Shown here piece after piece: positions 43,997-52,995 of a stretch of 64,000 nt of DNA. Made by a program: the position numbers and the translations under genes. The notes below the pieces were generated by a model. That model worked only from the letters and a program-made list of their open reading frames with translations. It was not told where the DNA came from and made no database searches. How positions within the stretch are numbered: the stretch's first letter is position 1; each line of letters starts with the position of its first letter. Location: the NCBI RefSeq assembly GCF_900291985.1, contig NZ_LT985980.1:248001-312000 (forward strand), read 5' to 3'. The stretch comes from Lysinibacillus timonensis. GTDB lineage: Bacteria > Bacillota > Bacilli > Bacillales_A > Planococcaceae.

Positions 43997-44983
43997 TCAA
44001 TCCAAGTTCCAATTAATCAGCAATCCAGCATGTGCTAACCCACTACCAAAGCCATATAGTAACATCTTGCTACCGTTCTTGATTTTCCCTTCAAGTACGC
44101 CTTTATCTAATGATAATGGGATTGTAGCCGACGAAGTATTACCGTACTCAACTAGGCTATATAATGTTTTTTCTATCGGAAAATCAACCTTTTCACATAT
44201 TGATTCAATCATTCTTAAATTAGCACTATGTGGGACAAACCAATCGACATTACTTAAAGGAGTAGACGCATTTTCCATAACTTGTTGCATCCCTTTCGGA
44301 ACAGTCGTAACAACCCATTTGTAAACCTCTCGTCCATTTTGGACAATTTTATCGGAATCGATTAGATCATCTTCGAACATGCGTTTTGATAAGTTCGAAC
44401 AATATAAGTGTTTTCCTTTCTCTCCTTGCGATCCTAAATGGAAAGATTGAAAACTTGGGTGATGTTCATCATATTCTACAAGAACAGCTCCTCCACCGTC
44501 CCCAAATAAAATACAAGTCGTTCTGTCTTTGTAATCCGTAATTTTAGATAAAGTTTCTGCCCCGATCACTAGAATTTTCTTGTGTAATCCAGAAGTAATT
44601 AATCCATTCGCTATATGCAAACCATAAGTAAATCCTGCACAAGCAGCGTTTAAATCAATTGCTCCGGTATTATTTATCCCTAACTTCGCTTGGACTAATG
44701 AAGACACGCTTGGAGTTTTGAAATCAGGAGTTATCGTACAGACGATAATCATATCGACATCATCTACTGATTTATCGTAACGTTCCATTAAATTTCTTAC
44801 GGCTTTATAACATAGATCACTTGTAAACTCTTCATCATTTATTATTCTTCGTTCTTTAATACCTGTACGTTTGACAATCCATTCATCGTTTGTTTCAACT
44901 AATTTTTCTAAATCATCGTTTGTTAGCTTCTTTTCAGGGACATATGACCCAATGGCAGTAATACGAGCTTTGGATACATACAT
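43997..44983 (-). CDS. fabH: Beta-ketoacyl-ACP synthase III (FabH)
   Basis: The ATG at 44983 lies after GAGGTGG; a GTG three codons earlier is less likely. About 328 residues. It condenses acyl-CoA with malonyl-ACP to start fatty acid synthesis. The catalytic triad is visible: Cys in LNAACAGFTYG near residue 111, His in FVPHSANLRM, Asn in YGNTSSATIP. Pairing with fabZ suggests a secondary fatty-acid initiation locus; Bacillus relatives often carry two FabH copies. Confidence 0.95.
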   Translation of the reverse strand: MYVSKARITAIGSYVPEKKLTNDDLEKLVETNDEWIVKRTGIKERRIINDEEFTSDLCYKAVRNLMERYDKSVDDVDMIIVCTITPDFKTPSVSSLVQAKLGINNTGAIDLNAACAGFTYGLHIANGLITSGLHKKILVIGAETLSKITDYKDRTTCILFGDGGGAVLVEYDEHHPSFQSFHLGSQGEKGKHLYCSNLSKRMFEDDLIDSDKIVQNGREVYKWVVTTVPKGMQQVMENASTPLSNVDWFVPHSANLRMIESICEKVDFPIEKTLYSLVEYGNTSSATIPLSLDKGVLEGKIKNGSKMLLYGFGSGLAHAGLLINWNLD

Positions 44984-45109
44984 ACAATCCACCTCATTTC
45001 AAAATTTTACATTTTTATTATATCACTTGTTACTAGTACTAGGTAATAATAACAGGTAAAATTTTTTAAATAGATGCACAATTGAATTAATATGCCTTAC
45101 ACCATTAAA

Positions 45110-45182
45110 TAGGCCCTTTAACGAAAAAAAGCGATCTTCTCTTTGAAGAATCGCACGATTGTGAAGGTTGTTATTCAACATT
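45110..45182 (-). repeat. Family-1 hairpin repeat
   Basis: GGCCCTTTAACGAAAAAAAG, stem GCGATCTTC/GAATCGC around TCTTTGAA, right box ACGATTGTGAAGGTTG. Confidence 0.8.
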
Positions 45183-45316
45183 CAATATAAAGGAGATTTT
45201 ATGATTTAACGCCTCTGAAAAAGCCAAATTGGGAGATCTTCCTTTTTAAATCCATTCTAGAAATGTAAAAGGGAAATTAAATAATCTCACAGTCAAAAGG
45301 ATTATTATAGTAAGAA

Positions 45317-45347
45317 AACCCATTCCATTTGAAAGCTGGAATGGGTT
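45317..45347 (-). terminator. Terminator of aldo/keto reductase gene
   Basis: Perfect 11-bp stem AACCCATTCCA/TGGAATGGGTT, T-run on the minus strand. Confidence 0.85.
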
Positions 45348-45389
45348 AGAAGTATTAGTTAAAAGGAATCGTTGTTCCTAATGTTATCT

Positions 45390-46214
45390 TTATCGAACAT
45401 GCATCTCATTAGGATGTGAACCTTTACGTCGATTAATATTAAGTTTATTGATTTCGTTCATTTCATTTGAAGATAATTCGAAATCAAATACATTAAAGTT
45501 TTCTTCAATTCTTGATGGTGTTACAGATTTCGGGATGACAATTGTGTTATTTTGTAAATGCCAGCGCAACACAACTTGAGCTGGTGTTTTGCTATGTGAC
45601 TTAGCAATTGTTTGAATCACTTCGTCTTGCAACACCTCTCCTCCTTGGTCAAGAGGACTCCAAGCTTCTACAAAAATATTATGTTTTGAACAAAACTCCT
45701 TTAACTCATTTTGAGCAAGGTATGGATGACACTCAATTTGATTCAATACTGGTACAACTTCACATTCTTTTAAAAGTCGCTCTAAGTGATCGATTTCAAA
45801 GTTACATACCCCAATTGCTTTTACACGACCATCATGATAAAGCTTTTCTAACGCTTTATAGGTTTCGACATACTGGTCAAATTGCGGAGTTGGCCAGTGA
45901 ATCAAATATAAATCAACATAATCAAGACCTAATCTTTCCAAACTCTCATCAAATGCACGTAACGTATTCTCAAAACCTTGATCACTATTCCAAACTTTTG
46001 TTGTAATAAATAACTCATCACGAGGGACAGATGATTCAGCAATCGCCTTCCCAACGCCCTTTTCGTTTTTATAGATCATTGCCGTATCAATAGATCTGTA
46101 GCCAACTTCAATAGCAGTGGCTACTGCTTGAGCTGCTTGATCATCTTCAACCTGCCATACACCAAATCCAAGCTGTGGCATCTTTAAACCATTATTTAGC
46201 GTTACAAAATTCAT
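45390..46214 (-). CDS. Aldo/keto reductase
   Basis: A 274-residue NADPH-dependent reductase of the AKR superfamily, close in type to 2,5-diketogluconate reductase and YvgN. It has the catalytic Asp and Tyr in SIDTAMIYKNEKGVG, Lys in TTKVWN and His in YLIHWPTP; the cofactor loop IPKSVTPSRIEEN follows. It reduces aldehydes and ketones; the physiological substrate is unclear. AAGGAG precedes the ATG. Confidence 0.92.
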   Translation of the reverse strand: MNFVTLNNGLKMPQLGFGVWQVEDDQAAQAVATAIEVGYRSIDTAMIYKNEKGVGKAIAESSVPRDELFITTKVWNSDQGFENTLRAFDESLERLGLDYVDLYLIHWPTPQFDQYVETYKALEKLYHDGRVKAIGVCNFEIDHLERLLKECEVVPVLNQIECHPYLAQNELKEFCSKHNIFVEAWSPLDQGGEVLQDEVIQTIAKSHSKTPAQVVLRWHLQNNTIVIPKSVTPSRIEENFNVFDFELSSNEMNEINKLNINRRKGSHPNEMHVR

Positions 46215-46289
46215 CGTACATTTCTCCTTATCATTCGTTTTTTATAACATTCGAGTTAAAAATAATTTATATTATTTTGAAACTTGAAT

Positions 46290-46476
46290 CCTTAATTTTC
46301 CTACTAAACCAAAATAAGAAATGAAATCCATAAAACTTGCTATTAAAATAATAATCTCCATTGGAATAGCTGAATATTCTCAGGCTAATCCCACAAGTTG
46401 GGCTGTTAATAACCCTCATACAAAGGGTAGGAGTCCTAATAGAGCAGAGGCACTTATGCTAAGTAAAAGATTTTAC
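46290..46476 (-). pseudogene. Membrane-protein remnant with two TGA codons
   Basis: The minus frame reads SISASALLGLLPFV, stop, GLLTAQLVGLA, stop, EYSAIPMEIIILIASFMDFI. The two TGA codons (46416-46418 and 46380-46382) sit where Trp would be natural. The fragment lacks a start. It looks like a piece of a TM protein. Family unknown. Confidence 0.45.
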
Positions 46477-46716
46477 CCAATCCGCTATTTGTAACTTATT
46501 CCTATTATTTACCCATTTAAAGTATATCAAATTCACAGTAGTAGAAATTAGATAATTTGTAAATTTTTTATTGTAGCCCTAATTTATTGGAGACACGAGA
46601 AGTGTCATACACACGTCGTTAGGAATAGAACCCCGTCCTTGCCCAAGACTGGGACGTACCTATTTGGAAACTGACAGTAGATCACTTAGTCTACTGCAGA
46701 TTTATACGTGTACACC

Positions 46717-47391
46717 TTAGTTAATCCATTGAACAACATCTTCCATAACTCGTCTCGTTTTCGGACGAGCCGGTTCCTCTTGACGATAACCGAAGGCAAC
46801 CATGGCAGATACGGCAAGCTTGCCATCTTCAAGAAGTCCTTCTTTCTCTAAAATCTCATTTACTTTGTCGTAGCTAAAGCCTTCAATCGGACAAGAATCA
46901 ATGCCGATTTGTGCAGCTGCTGTCATCATATTGCCAAGCGCTATATATGTTTGCTTACTCGCCCAATCAAATAATGCCCGGTCGGTTTCAAAAAGACGCT
47001 GATCTTCCTCTTGAAAGCTTCTGTATCTAGGTTTCAATGTTTCCAACAATTCATCCGGCATCTGCTTAACTTGCTTTTGCAACTGCTGCACATATTCAGA
47101 ATCATACCTTACATCTTTACGTGCTAGAATAACAACAAAATGGCTAGCAGTCGGTAACTGTCCTTGGGCACCCCATGAAACCTCTCTAAGCTTTTCTCGA
47201 AACTCCTTATTCTGCACAACAAGGAATTTCCACGGTTCGTATCCAACAGAACTTGGGGACAATCGGCCTGTTTCTAATATGAACGTAAAATCCTCATCTG
47301 AAATTTTTTTTGTTGGATTGAATACCTTTGTTGCATGACGGAAATTGAATGCAGCGAGGATTTCTTGCTTTTTTGCGTTGTGATTGCTCAT
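46717..47391 (-). CDS. Nitroreductase-family oxidoreductase
   Basis: A 224-residue FMN-dependent enzyme of the NfsB/YdgI type. The FMN-binding pieces are FRHATKVFNPTKK near the start, RLSPSSVGYEPWKF and the glycine-rich IDSCPIEGFSYDKV. Members reduce nitro compounds, quinones or flavin with NAD(P)H; the substrate is not determined. It lies alone between gaps. Confidence 0.9.
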   Translation of the reverse strand: MSNHNAKKQEILAAFNFRHATKVFNPTKKISDEDFTFILETGRLSPSSVGYEPWKFLVVQNKEFREKLREVSWGAQGQLPTASHFVVILARKDVRYDSEYVQQLQKQVKQMPDELLETLKPRYRSFQEEDQRLFETDRALFDWASKQTYIALGNMMTAAAQIGIDSCPIEGFSYDKVNEILEKEGLLEDGKLAVSAMVAFGYRQEEPARPKTRRVMEDVVQWIN

Positions 47392-47931
47392 ATGTACTCA
47401 TCCTTTTCTTTCTAGTTTATAAAAACCAGTACAACCTTAATACTAGTTTGTGTATGACATATTTTATATGATTTATCCTCCTCTTACCAAAAGATTAGCT
47501 CAAATATTCAATTAGGTACGTTTATGTTTACCCTTACCCCGATTACGTTTTTCATTAATGGCATTCATTTATTTCAAAGTTTGCTCAAAATCAAATACAT
47601 ATAGTTTCTACAATTCTCGATAGATCAATTTAAGATAGGTACTTTCATAGTCGAGGCCAATATAAAAACTAGCAACTTTGAATCATAAAAACATTTTCTG
47701 AAATGTTTAATAGATTCTCTTTACCTAACTATATTTTTTGGAGGATTAGGCAATAACTGTCTATTTTTCGGCTACCCCCTCTATAGTGCAAAGTTTCATA
47801 ATGGGTTATGGTGAGACACTCAATTGGAGAAATGATTTATTTTTGAAAGAACTATGATTCACTGAATTTACATTTCAATCTAGCTAAGACTTGAGTGCTA
47901 TCACCATTAAAAGTTGAGAGGAGTTAATAAA
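47392..47931. other. Intergenic stretch
   Basis: No gene, repeat or convincing hairpin; presumably holds promoters for the divergent flanking genes. Confidence 0.4.
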
Positions 47932-48204
47932 ATGAAAAAAGAACATGAAAATTCTCATCCTTATACAGGAATCTGGGTGACTGCGGATGGCTATATACGA
48001 CACGAGCTGCTTCCGAACGGACGATATGATGAAGCTCGTGGTAACCGTAAAAGTGCCTATCAAGGAAACTATATTATCAATGGCAACCATATCGACTATG
48101 TTGACGATACAGGATTTACTGCGGATGGGGATTTTATCAATGGAGTACTTTACCATGCAGGTATGGTGCTATATCTAGAAGAACAAAGTGAAGGGAGAAA
48201 TTAA
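47932..48204 (+). CDS. Atu4866-like small protein
   Basis: GAGAGGAG precedes the ATG at 47932. The 90-residue product contains YTGIWVTADGYIRHELLPNG and GNYIINGNHIDYVDDTGFTA, which match my memory of the Atu4866 beta-barrel family, unknown in function and often next to oxidoreductases. It is tightly coupled to the following SDR gene (one base between). Confidence 0.8.
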   Translation: MKKEHENSHPYTGIWVTADGYIRHELLPNGRYDEARGNRKSAYQGNYIINGNHIDYVDDTGFTADGDFINGVLYHAGMVLYLEEQSEGRN

Positions 48205-48205
48205 G

Positions 48206-48937
48206 ATGTCAACACTTAATGGAAAAGTCGTTGTGATTACTGGGGCAAGCAGTGGTATTGGTGAAACTACAGCCCGACTGCTTGCAAGCCACGGTGTTCA
48301 TGTAGTTATCGGCGCAAGACGTGTGGATAGACTAGAGGCATTGGCATCCGACATTCAAGCGGATGGTGATTCTGTAGTCGCTCAACAGCTAGACGTGACA
48401 AAACTAGAACAGATGCAAGCAATCATTGAAAAAGCCCAAAGTCATTTTGGACGAGTGGATGCTATTATTAACAATGCTGGGGTAATGCCACTCTCTCCAC
48501 TAGAAGCATTAAAGATTGAAGAATGGAACCGAATGATTGATGTGAATATTCGTGGCGTCCTTCATGGCATCGCCACTGCTCTGCCAGTCATGAAAAAACA
48601 AGGTTTCGGTCATTTCATCAATATCGCATCCATTGGCGCCTACGAAGTTAGCCCGACAGCAGCTGTCTATTGCGCGACCAAATTTGCCGTACGTGCAATA
48701 ACAGATGGATTGCGGCAAGAGACTGTAGGGCAAGGTATCCGTGTGACCCTAGTATCCCCAGGAGTAACCGAATCAGAATTAGCTGAGAGTATCACCGACA
48801 ATAGTGCAAAAGAAATCATGAAAGAATACCGACGTAACGCACTGCCTGCAACAGCTATTGCCCAAGCTATCATCTATGCGCTAGAGCAGCCTGATTACGT
48901 CGATGTAAGTGAACTGGTCATCAAACCCTCAATGTAG
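48206..48937 (+). CDS. Short-chain dehydrogenase/reductase
   Basis: The ATG at 48206 follows GAAGGGAGAAA. About 243 residues of classical SDR: cofactor motif TGASSGIGE near residue 12, NNAGVMPL, catalytic Ser in INIASIGAY, and YCATKFA (YxxxK). The Arg pair GARRVDR suggests NADPH. Part of a two-gene operon with the Atu4866-like protein. Confidence 0.92.
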   Translation: MSTLNGKVVVITGASSGIGETTARLLASHGVHVVIGARRVDRLEALASDIQADGDSVVAQQLDVTKLEQMQAIIEKAQSHFGRVDAIINNAGVMPLSPLEALKIEEWNRMIDVNIRGVLHGIATALPVMKKQGFGHFINIASIGAYEVSPTAAVYCATKFAVRAITDGLRQETVGQGIRVTLVSPGVTESELAESITDNSAKEIMKEYRRNALPATAIAQAIIYALEQPDYVDVSELVIKPSM

Positions 48938-49026
48938 TGTTAGAATGACATTGCCGGAACTTGGGTATAGGTTTCTGTGAAGCCCTAAAACATAAAGAAG
49001 TTCGGCTAGCGATTTTTCTTGCAGTT

Positions 49027-49093
49027 TAAAATAAGACACTCTAATTAATAGGCACAATTCCTTTTGAAGAATTGTGCCTGTTTGCTGAATCGC
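49027..49093 (-). repeat. Family-1 hairpin repeat
   Basis: Perfect 11-base stem GGCACAATTCC with its near-complement GAAGAATTGTGCC (49051-49079), right box TGTTTGCTGAATCG. One of the strongest stems. Confidence 0.8.
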
Positions 49094-49124
49094 AACTTTT
49101 TATTATATTTTCAATGAAACTTAT

Positions 49125-49375
49125 TTATTCGAGAGAACTACAAATTTCTATATAATGTCCATCTGGGTCCGTGACATAGGCAACCGTTTGTCCCCACGGC
49201 TTCGTAACAGGCTCCTTTAAAATTGTAACACCTTTTTGACGTAGTGTTTCGATTGTGTCAACAACATCGTCTACAACAAATCCAACCTCAAATGATTGTG
49301 TTGAAGTAGAACCTTCAGGGACATTAAGACCTGTTGTTGCAATAAAAAACCTAGAAATAACGGATTTACTTTTTA
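49125..49375 (-). pseudogene. 5'-truncated VOC-family remnant
   Basis: The minus frame reads FFIATTGLNVPEGSTSTQSF and QTVAYVTDPDGHYIEIC to a stop at 49125, the C-terminal half of a glyoxalase-like domain with its metal Glu. Upstream of 49375 the frame meets TAG and no start; the N-terminal half is missing. Confidence 0.75.
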
Positions 49376-49501
49376 TCTACTTACAAATTTTCTATATTGT
49401 ATGAGAATACCTTCTTTAATGAAAACTAGCGCAGTTTCTTATTGAGAATTCTATAAGATTTTCTATTGACTCGTTTTGGTCAACTAATTATTTTTCTCGT
49501 T

Positions 49502-50023
49502 CTATAACGTTTCGTTGCTCACTTGTGATTTTTTTCCACTAACCTCTATAGTGTTTAAACCCTCGGATGCTTCTGGTGCTTCAAAAAACTTAGTAACATG
49601 ATGAAACATCTCTTCTGTATCAAAAGCTGCTCTTTCAGGTTGCTCGTTACGCCTTTGTGCTATTTGACGCAAGCATTGCTCGTTAGTTACATTTAGGAAA
49701 ATGAGTTGATGGTTTGCATTAACCTCTGAGGCTATCTCCAAAAACCACTTTCGCAGATTTTAAGTGTTAGCTGGAAAATCCATCACAACATCTGTACCAA
49801 CACTTAATATGTTTTGGACATGCTTTTTCACTAACGGCTTGAGCTGCGCTGAGAATTTTAGATAGTCCTCAAATGAGGTGATCTGATTGGGATAAAGAGA
49901 GTCAAGCCATTCATCCTCAGATAACAGTACCGCATGTTTTTCTATAGCCAATTGTATTGATTTAGTTGATTTTCCTGCACCCATTTTCCCACAGAAAAAA
50001 TATAGCGTCCCTAATTGTTTCAT
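49502..50023 (-). pseudogene. P-loop kinase gene broken by in-frame TAA
   Basis: A 174-codon frame with a single TAA at 49760-49762. The first part has Walker A FFCGKMGAGKST near residue 10, typical of AAA_33/zeta-toxin-like small-molecule kinases, and ends DVVMDFPANT. After the stop the same frame continues NLRKWFLEIASEVNANHQLI, then LIFLNVTNEQCLRQIAQRR, the expected distal half. CAA to TAA is one transition. Confidence 0.8.
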
Positions 50024-50144
50024 AGTTTCATCTCCCTTGGGTTTATATTAGTGGCTGTTGATCGACCTTGTTAAACGATCGTTTACAACCTAGTTTAATT
50101 GTATTTCTACAAGCTATATAAATTAACCTTTATTTAAAGATTTA

Positions 50145-50218
50145 GCCACACTTAAAAGGGAAAAGAGATCTTTATAATTGAAGAGCCGAGATCGATTGTA
50201 GAAGGTTGTTATTTAACT
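50145..50218 (-). repeat. Family-1 repeat, diverged
   Basis: ACTTAAAAGGGAAAAGAG, stem ATCTTTATAATTGAAGAG-type remnant, right part CGATTGTAGAAGGTTGTTAT. Confidence 0.6.
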
Positions 50219-50276
50219 ATTCCCCATAGTGGCTAACACATTAATTGCATATTATATAATTGATGCAACAATAAGA

Positions 50277-50558
50277 TCATTTCTTACCTTTTCGTTCTAA
50301 AAGTATAGGTGCTATATTGAGTAAGATAGAAACAATTGTCAAAAACCATAATACCCTTTCAAAATTAAGTACTTCCCTTACAGCAGACCAATCTTCCCTT
50401 TTTACCCACTCGGATACTAGACTATATTCTGCGCAAAGTGTTAATGCTGTAAATGATAATCCCATTGCCATAGCAAGCTTATAATCCTTTCCTACTATAT
50501 ACAGATAAAGATTGATAAAAGTTACGACGATTGCAATAACCCCAAATATTACCCACAT
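50277..50558 (-). CDS. Three-TM small membrane protein
   Basis: GGAGGTTTC precedes the ATG. 93 residues with hydrophobic segments at about 2-20, 30-46 and 67-86, and a basic C-terminal tail (LLERKGKK). No family recognised. Isolated gene followed by a family-1 repeat. Confidence 0.65.
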   Translation of the reverse strand: MWVIFGVIAIVVTFINLYLYIVGKDYKLAMAMGLSFTALTLCAEYSLVSEWVKREDWSAVREVLNFERVLWFLTIVSILLNIAPILLERKGKK

Positions 50559-50719
50559 AACGAAACCTCCATATATTTTATTTAGGTCGTGTCATCATTC
50601 TAATGTGCATCATCTTAATTTTTACAGTAAATGCTCATTTTTTTACAAAAATTTACAAACTTACATTTAACTTTAACATAAATATCCAAATTTCTCTTTT
50701 TGAGAGTTATTGAACAATG

Positions 50720-50772
50720 TGGCCAGAAAACACTATCGTTATTTAAGGATAGTGCCAGTTAGTTGAAGATAT
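50720..50772 (-). repeat. Family-1 hairpin repeat
   Basis: GGCCAGAAAA, stem CACTATC/GATAGTG around GTTATTTAAG, right box CCAGTTAGTTGAAGAT. Upstream AACATAAATATCCAA and TTATTGAACAATGT extend the conserved left flank. Confidence 0.75.
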
Positions 50773-50867
50773 TTATAAAAATGCCCAATAGTACTTTTAT
50801 GATAATTCCACCGAACATAAAGTAACGTATTATCTTATCGATAACCGAATAGCGATGTTTTATTAGC

Positions 50868-51140
50868 TGAGTTACTCACGCTTAGGCGTTCATGTTAAGC
50901 TCCAAATATAAGTAGCCGGAAAATTTCCGCTTAATTAAGAAATAAAGTAAAAAAAAGCTGAAATAGACGGAGAAATTCCGCCTATCGACTCGAAAAAGGT
51001 GAAAATGGAGGATTTTCCTCTGCATAGTCGGAAAATTTCCCCTTATTTACCCCAGAATATAGATGCATTTGGCATTTAACCGGAAAATCTCCGCTTATTT
51101 TGCTTTCACACGTTATTTAATTTGTGTTTAAAAATGCGAA
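50868..51140. repeat. Family-2 repeat, full copy
   Basis: Boxes 1 AGCCGGAAAATTTCCGC, 2 GACGGAGAAATTCCGCC, 3 AGTCGGAAAATTTCCCC and 4 ACCGGAAAATCTCCGC at regular spacing of about 55-65 bases; flank CGCTTAGGCGTTC on the left. Confidence 0.88.
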
Positions 51141-51196
51141 ATCCCCTTGCTAAATTACCTTGTACAGTCGGTTGGTTGAGGCGTTGGTAAAAGAAT

Positions 51197-51799
51197 TTAT
51201 TTCACCTCAATTTGTATTAAATTCGTATCAATATTTAATCGTTCTCTTAGTTCTTCTGTAACGTTAAAAGAGAACTGTTGACCTGCTTTTATTTCAGCTG
51301 TTTTATAACCCCGCGCTGTCGTAACAGTGCCATCATATCCAATTTGCGTCCAATTCGTAGAATCGAAATCTAACAAATGATCAAAATAGTTTCCACTAAT
51401 TTTTGCCTTGTCTAACCATTCGTCTGGTAAAAAATCGTACCCCAGGAACTCTTCAAATAATAATATTTCAACTTCCCCCGCTGAAATAGTTATTTGTCCA
51501 TTTTTAGGTAGCGGTTCACCATTTACTTGCAACTCATATACAACCTGATTTTGGGAGAATTCCAACATTTCTTCATCCGATAAATTTTCGATTACTTGCC
51601 TAATAGTCGTCACTAAATACTGATTCTGTTCATTTAGAAATTGATTTTGAGTTTGCAACGATTCTATCTCATTCTTATCAAATTTAACTTCCTCTACCAA
51701 ACTTTGAGTTTTATCTTTTTCTTCGTCTCGCTCATTACTACACCCAATTAACGAGAATAGACTTACTAAAGTTCCAGTAAAAAATAGTTTTTTTAACAT
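51197..51799 (-). CDS. Lipoprotein with coiled coil
   Basis: The ATG at 51799 (after GGGGAT) is preferred over 51841. About 200 residues. Signal MLKKLFFTGTLVSLFSLIGC with lipobox LIGC. A coiled-coil stretch follows at about 40-75 (IESLQTQNQFLNEQNQYLV), then a beta-rich domain. The coiled coil resembles that of the broken lipoprotein at 55497. Family unknown. Confidence 0.75.
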   Translation of the reverse strand: MLKKLFFTGTLVSLFSLIGCSNERDEEKDKTQSLVEEVKFDKNEIESLQTQNQFLNEQNQYLVTTIRQVIENLSDEEMLEFSQNQVVYELQVNGEPLPKNGQITISAGEVEILLFEEFLGYDFLPDEWLDKAKISGNYFDHLLDFDSTNWTQIGYDGTVTTARGYKTAEIKAGQQFSFNVTEELRERLNIDTNLIQIEVK

Positions 51800-51927
51800 T
51801 TTAAATCCCCATTTATACTTATTTGTATTCCATAAGACCAATTTATTACCATTTCGGTTAGATATGCTGCACCTTCAATAGCCCCAGTTGATTGCTCTGC
51901 AATTTCAATATCCCCACTAGTTGATCT

Positions 51928-52122
51928 TTAGTTGAAAATTACTAAATAAATTATAATGCCAACTATTAGCAGTAGAATGAGGATTGCTGCACTTTTCCAA
52001 CCTAAGTCCCCGAACAAATCTTGAAGTCCTCCACCATGAATACTCCCAGTTGGGTTTCTCTTTAATTCTTCTTGTCTCAATTTTTCTCTTCGTGCTTCTG
52101 GGGTTTCTTTATCTTTATTCAA
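51928..52122 (-). CDS. DUF6366-like small membrane protein
   Basis: The likely start is a TTG at 52122 after GAAGGTG; the longer frame from 52221 is not credible. The 64-residue product has a charged N-terminus (KDKETPEARREKLRQEELKR), NPTGSIHGG, and one C-terminal TM segment. This matches my memory of DUF6366, unknown function. Confidence 0.72.
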   Translation of the reverse strand: MNKDKETPEARREKLRQEELKRNPTGSIHGGGLQDLFGDLGWKSAAILILLLIVGIIIYLVIFN

Positions 52123-52191
52123 TGAATTCACCTTCAATAACCACTCTTCCTTACACCTTAACATAAATTCCAATTTACTGGAATTTCGCAA

Positions 52192-52252
52192 TATGGTTCT
52201 AGAATGTAAAATAAACACCAATTCCTAAAAATGGCGCCCGTATTGGAAAGGG
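52192..52252 (-). repeat. Family-1 repeat, diverged
   Basis: GGTTCTAGAATGTAAAATAA, stem CACCAATTC-type/ATGGCGCC, right part CGTATTGGAAAGGG. Confidence 0.6.
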
Positions 52253-52377
52253 AAAAATTAACTTTATGCCACCTTAGCAAAACTCTAATAAAAAATGATC
52301 CTTTTATATAATAGTAACGAGAATATTTTACTTATTTAGTATAATGATCATAGAGGTGTTTAAGGGGTGATTGAGGT

Positions 52378-52785
52378 TTGAATAACGTGGGATTAGTTAG
52401 AATTCTTTCAAGTGTAGTTTTATTATTTTTAGCTGTTTTTCTCAACCAGACGTATAAAGAATTTGCCGTAAATATGGATATCAATGGGATATTTATTATC
52501 GGGACATTATTAGGATTTTTATATTTTTTATTTGGTATTGTAATGGAACTAGAAAGACTAATAGAAGTCATTAAGAAACGTACTTATAAATTAAATTGGG
52601 GTAAATTTATGACTTTTTTTATTCTTATTTCACTACTATCAATTCCAATTCAGAATTGGGTTATGTGGTTCGGTGTAGGCTTTCCTCTTCCATATATCCC
52701 ATTCATATATCCAGAGATAAAAGCTATATTAACGGTATTTTCTGGTATTTTATTAGTTCGATCATTTGAGAAAATTAAGGTTTAA
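52378..52785 (+). CDS. Four-TM membrane protein
   Basis: A TTG start at 52378 after AAGGGGTGA. 135 residues, four hydrophobic segments (about 3-20, 33-52, 71-90, 100-125), no motif recognised. An IS21-family element sits 100 bases downstream. Confidence 0.65.
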   Translation: MNNVGLVRILSSVVLLFLAVFLNQTYKEFAVNMDINGIFIIGTLLGFLYFLFGIVMELERLIEVIKKRTYKLNWGKFMTFFILISLLSIPIQNWVMWFGVGFPLPYIPFIYPEIKAILTVFSGILLVRSFEKIKV

Positions 52786-52995
52786 ATCAATTTTTTATGT
52801 AACAAATCTAAGAAAGTCATATCATTGAAATTGCTATTTTTTTCGACTAAGGTTTTTTGGTGATTATTTTAAGTTTCGAAGTAGTATGTATTTGATAAGC
52901 TAAAACTGAGCCACTAACGCAGTTGAAAAGTGAGCCACTTTTATATGAAAATAATCCTAACTTCATAGAGTTAGGAGCGTATAAAGGTGATTTCA

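Noticed and set aside
46321-46496. Plus-strand frame starting MKSIKLAIKIII
   Set aside because: Antisense to the membrane remnant, with no ribosome site; the minus reading is more protein-like.
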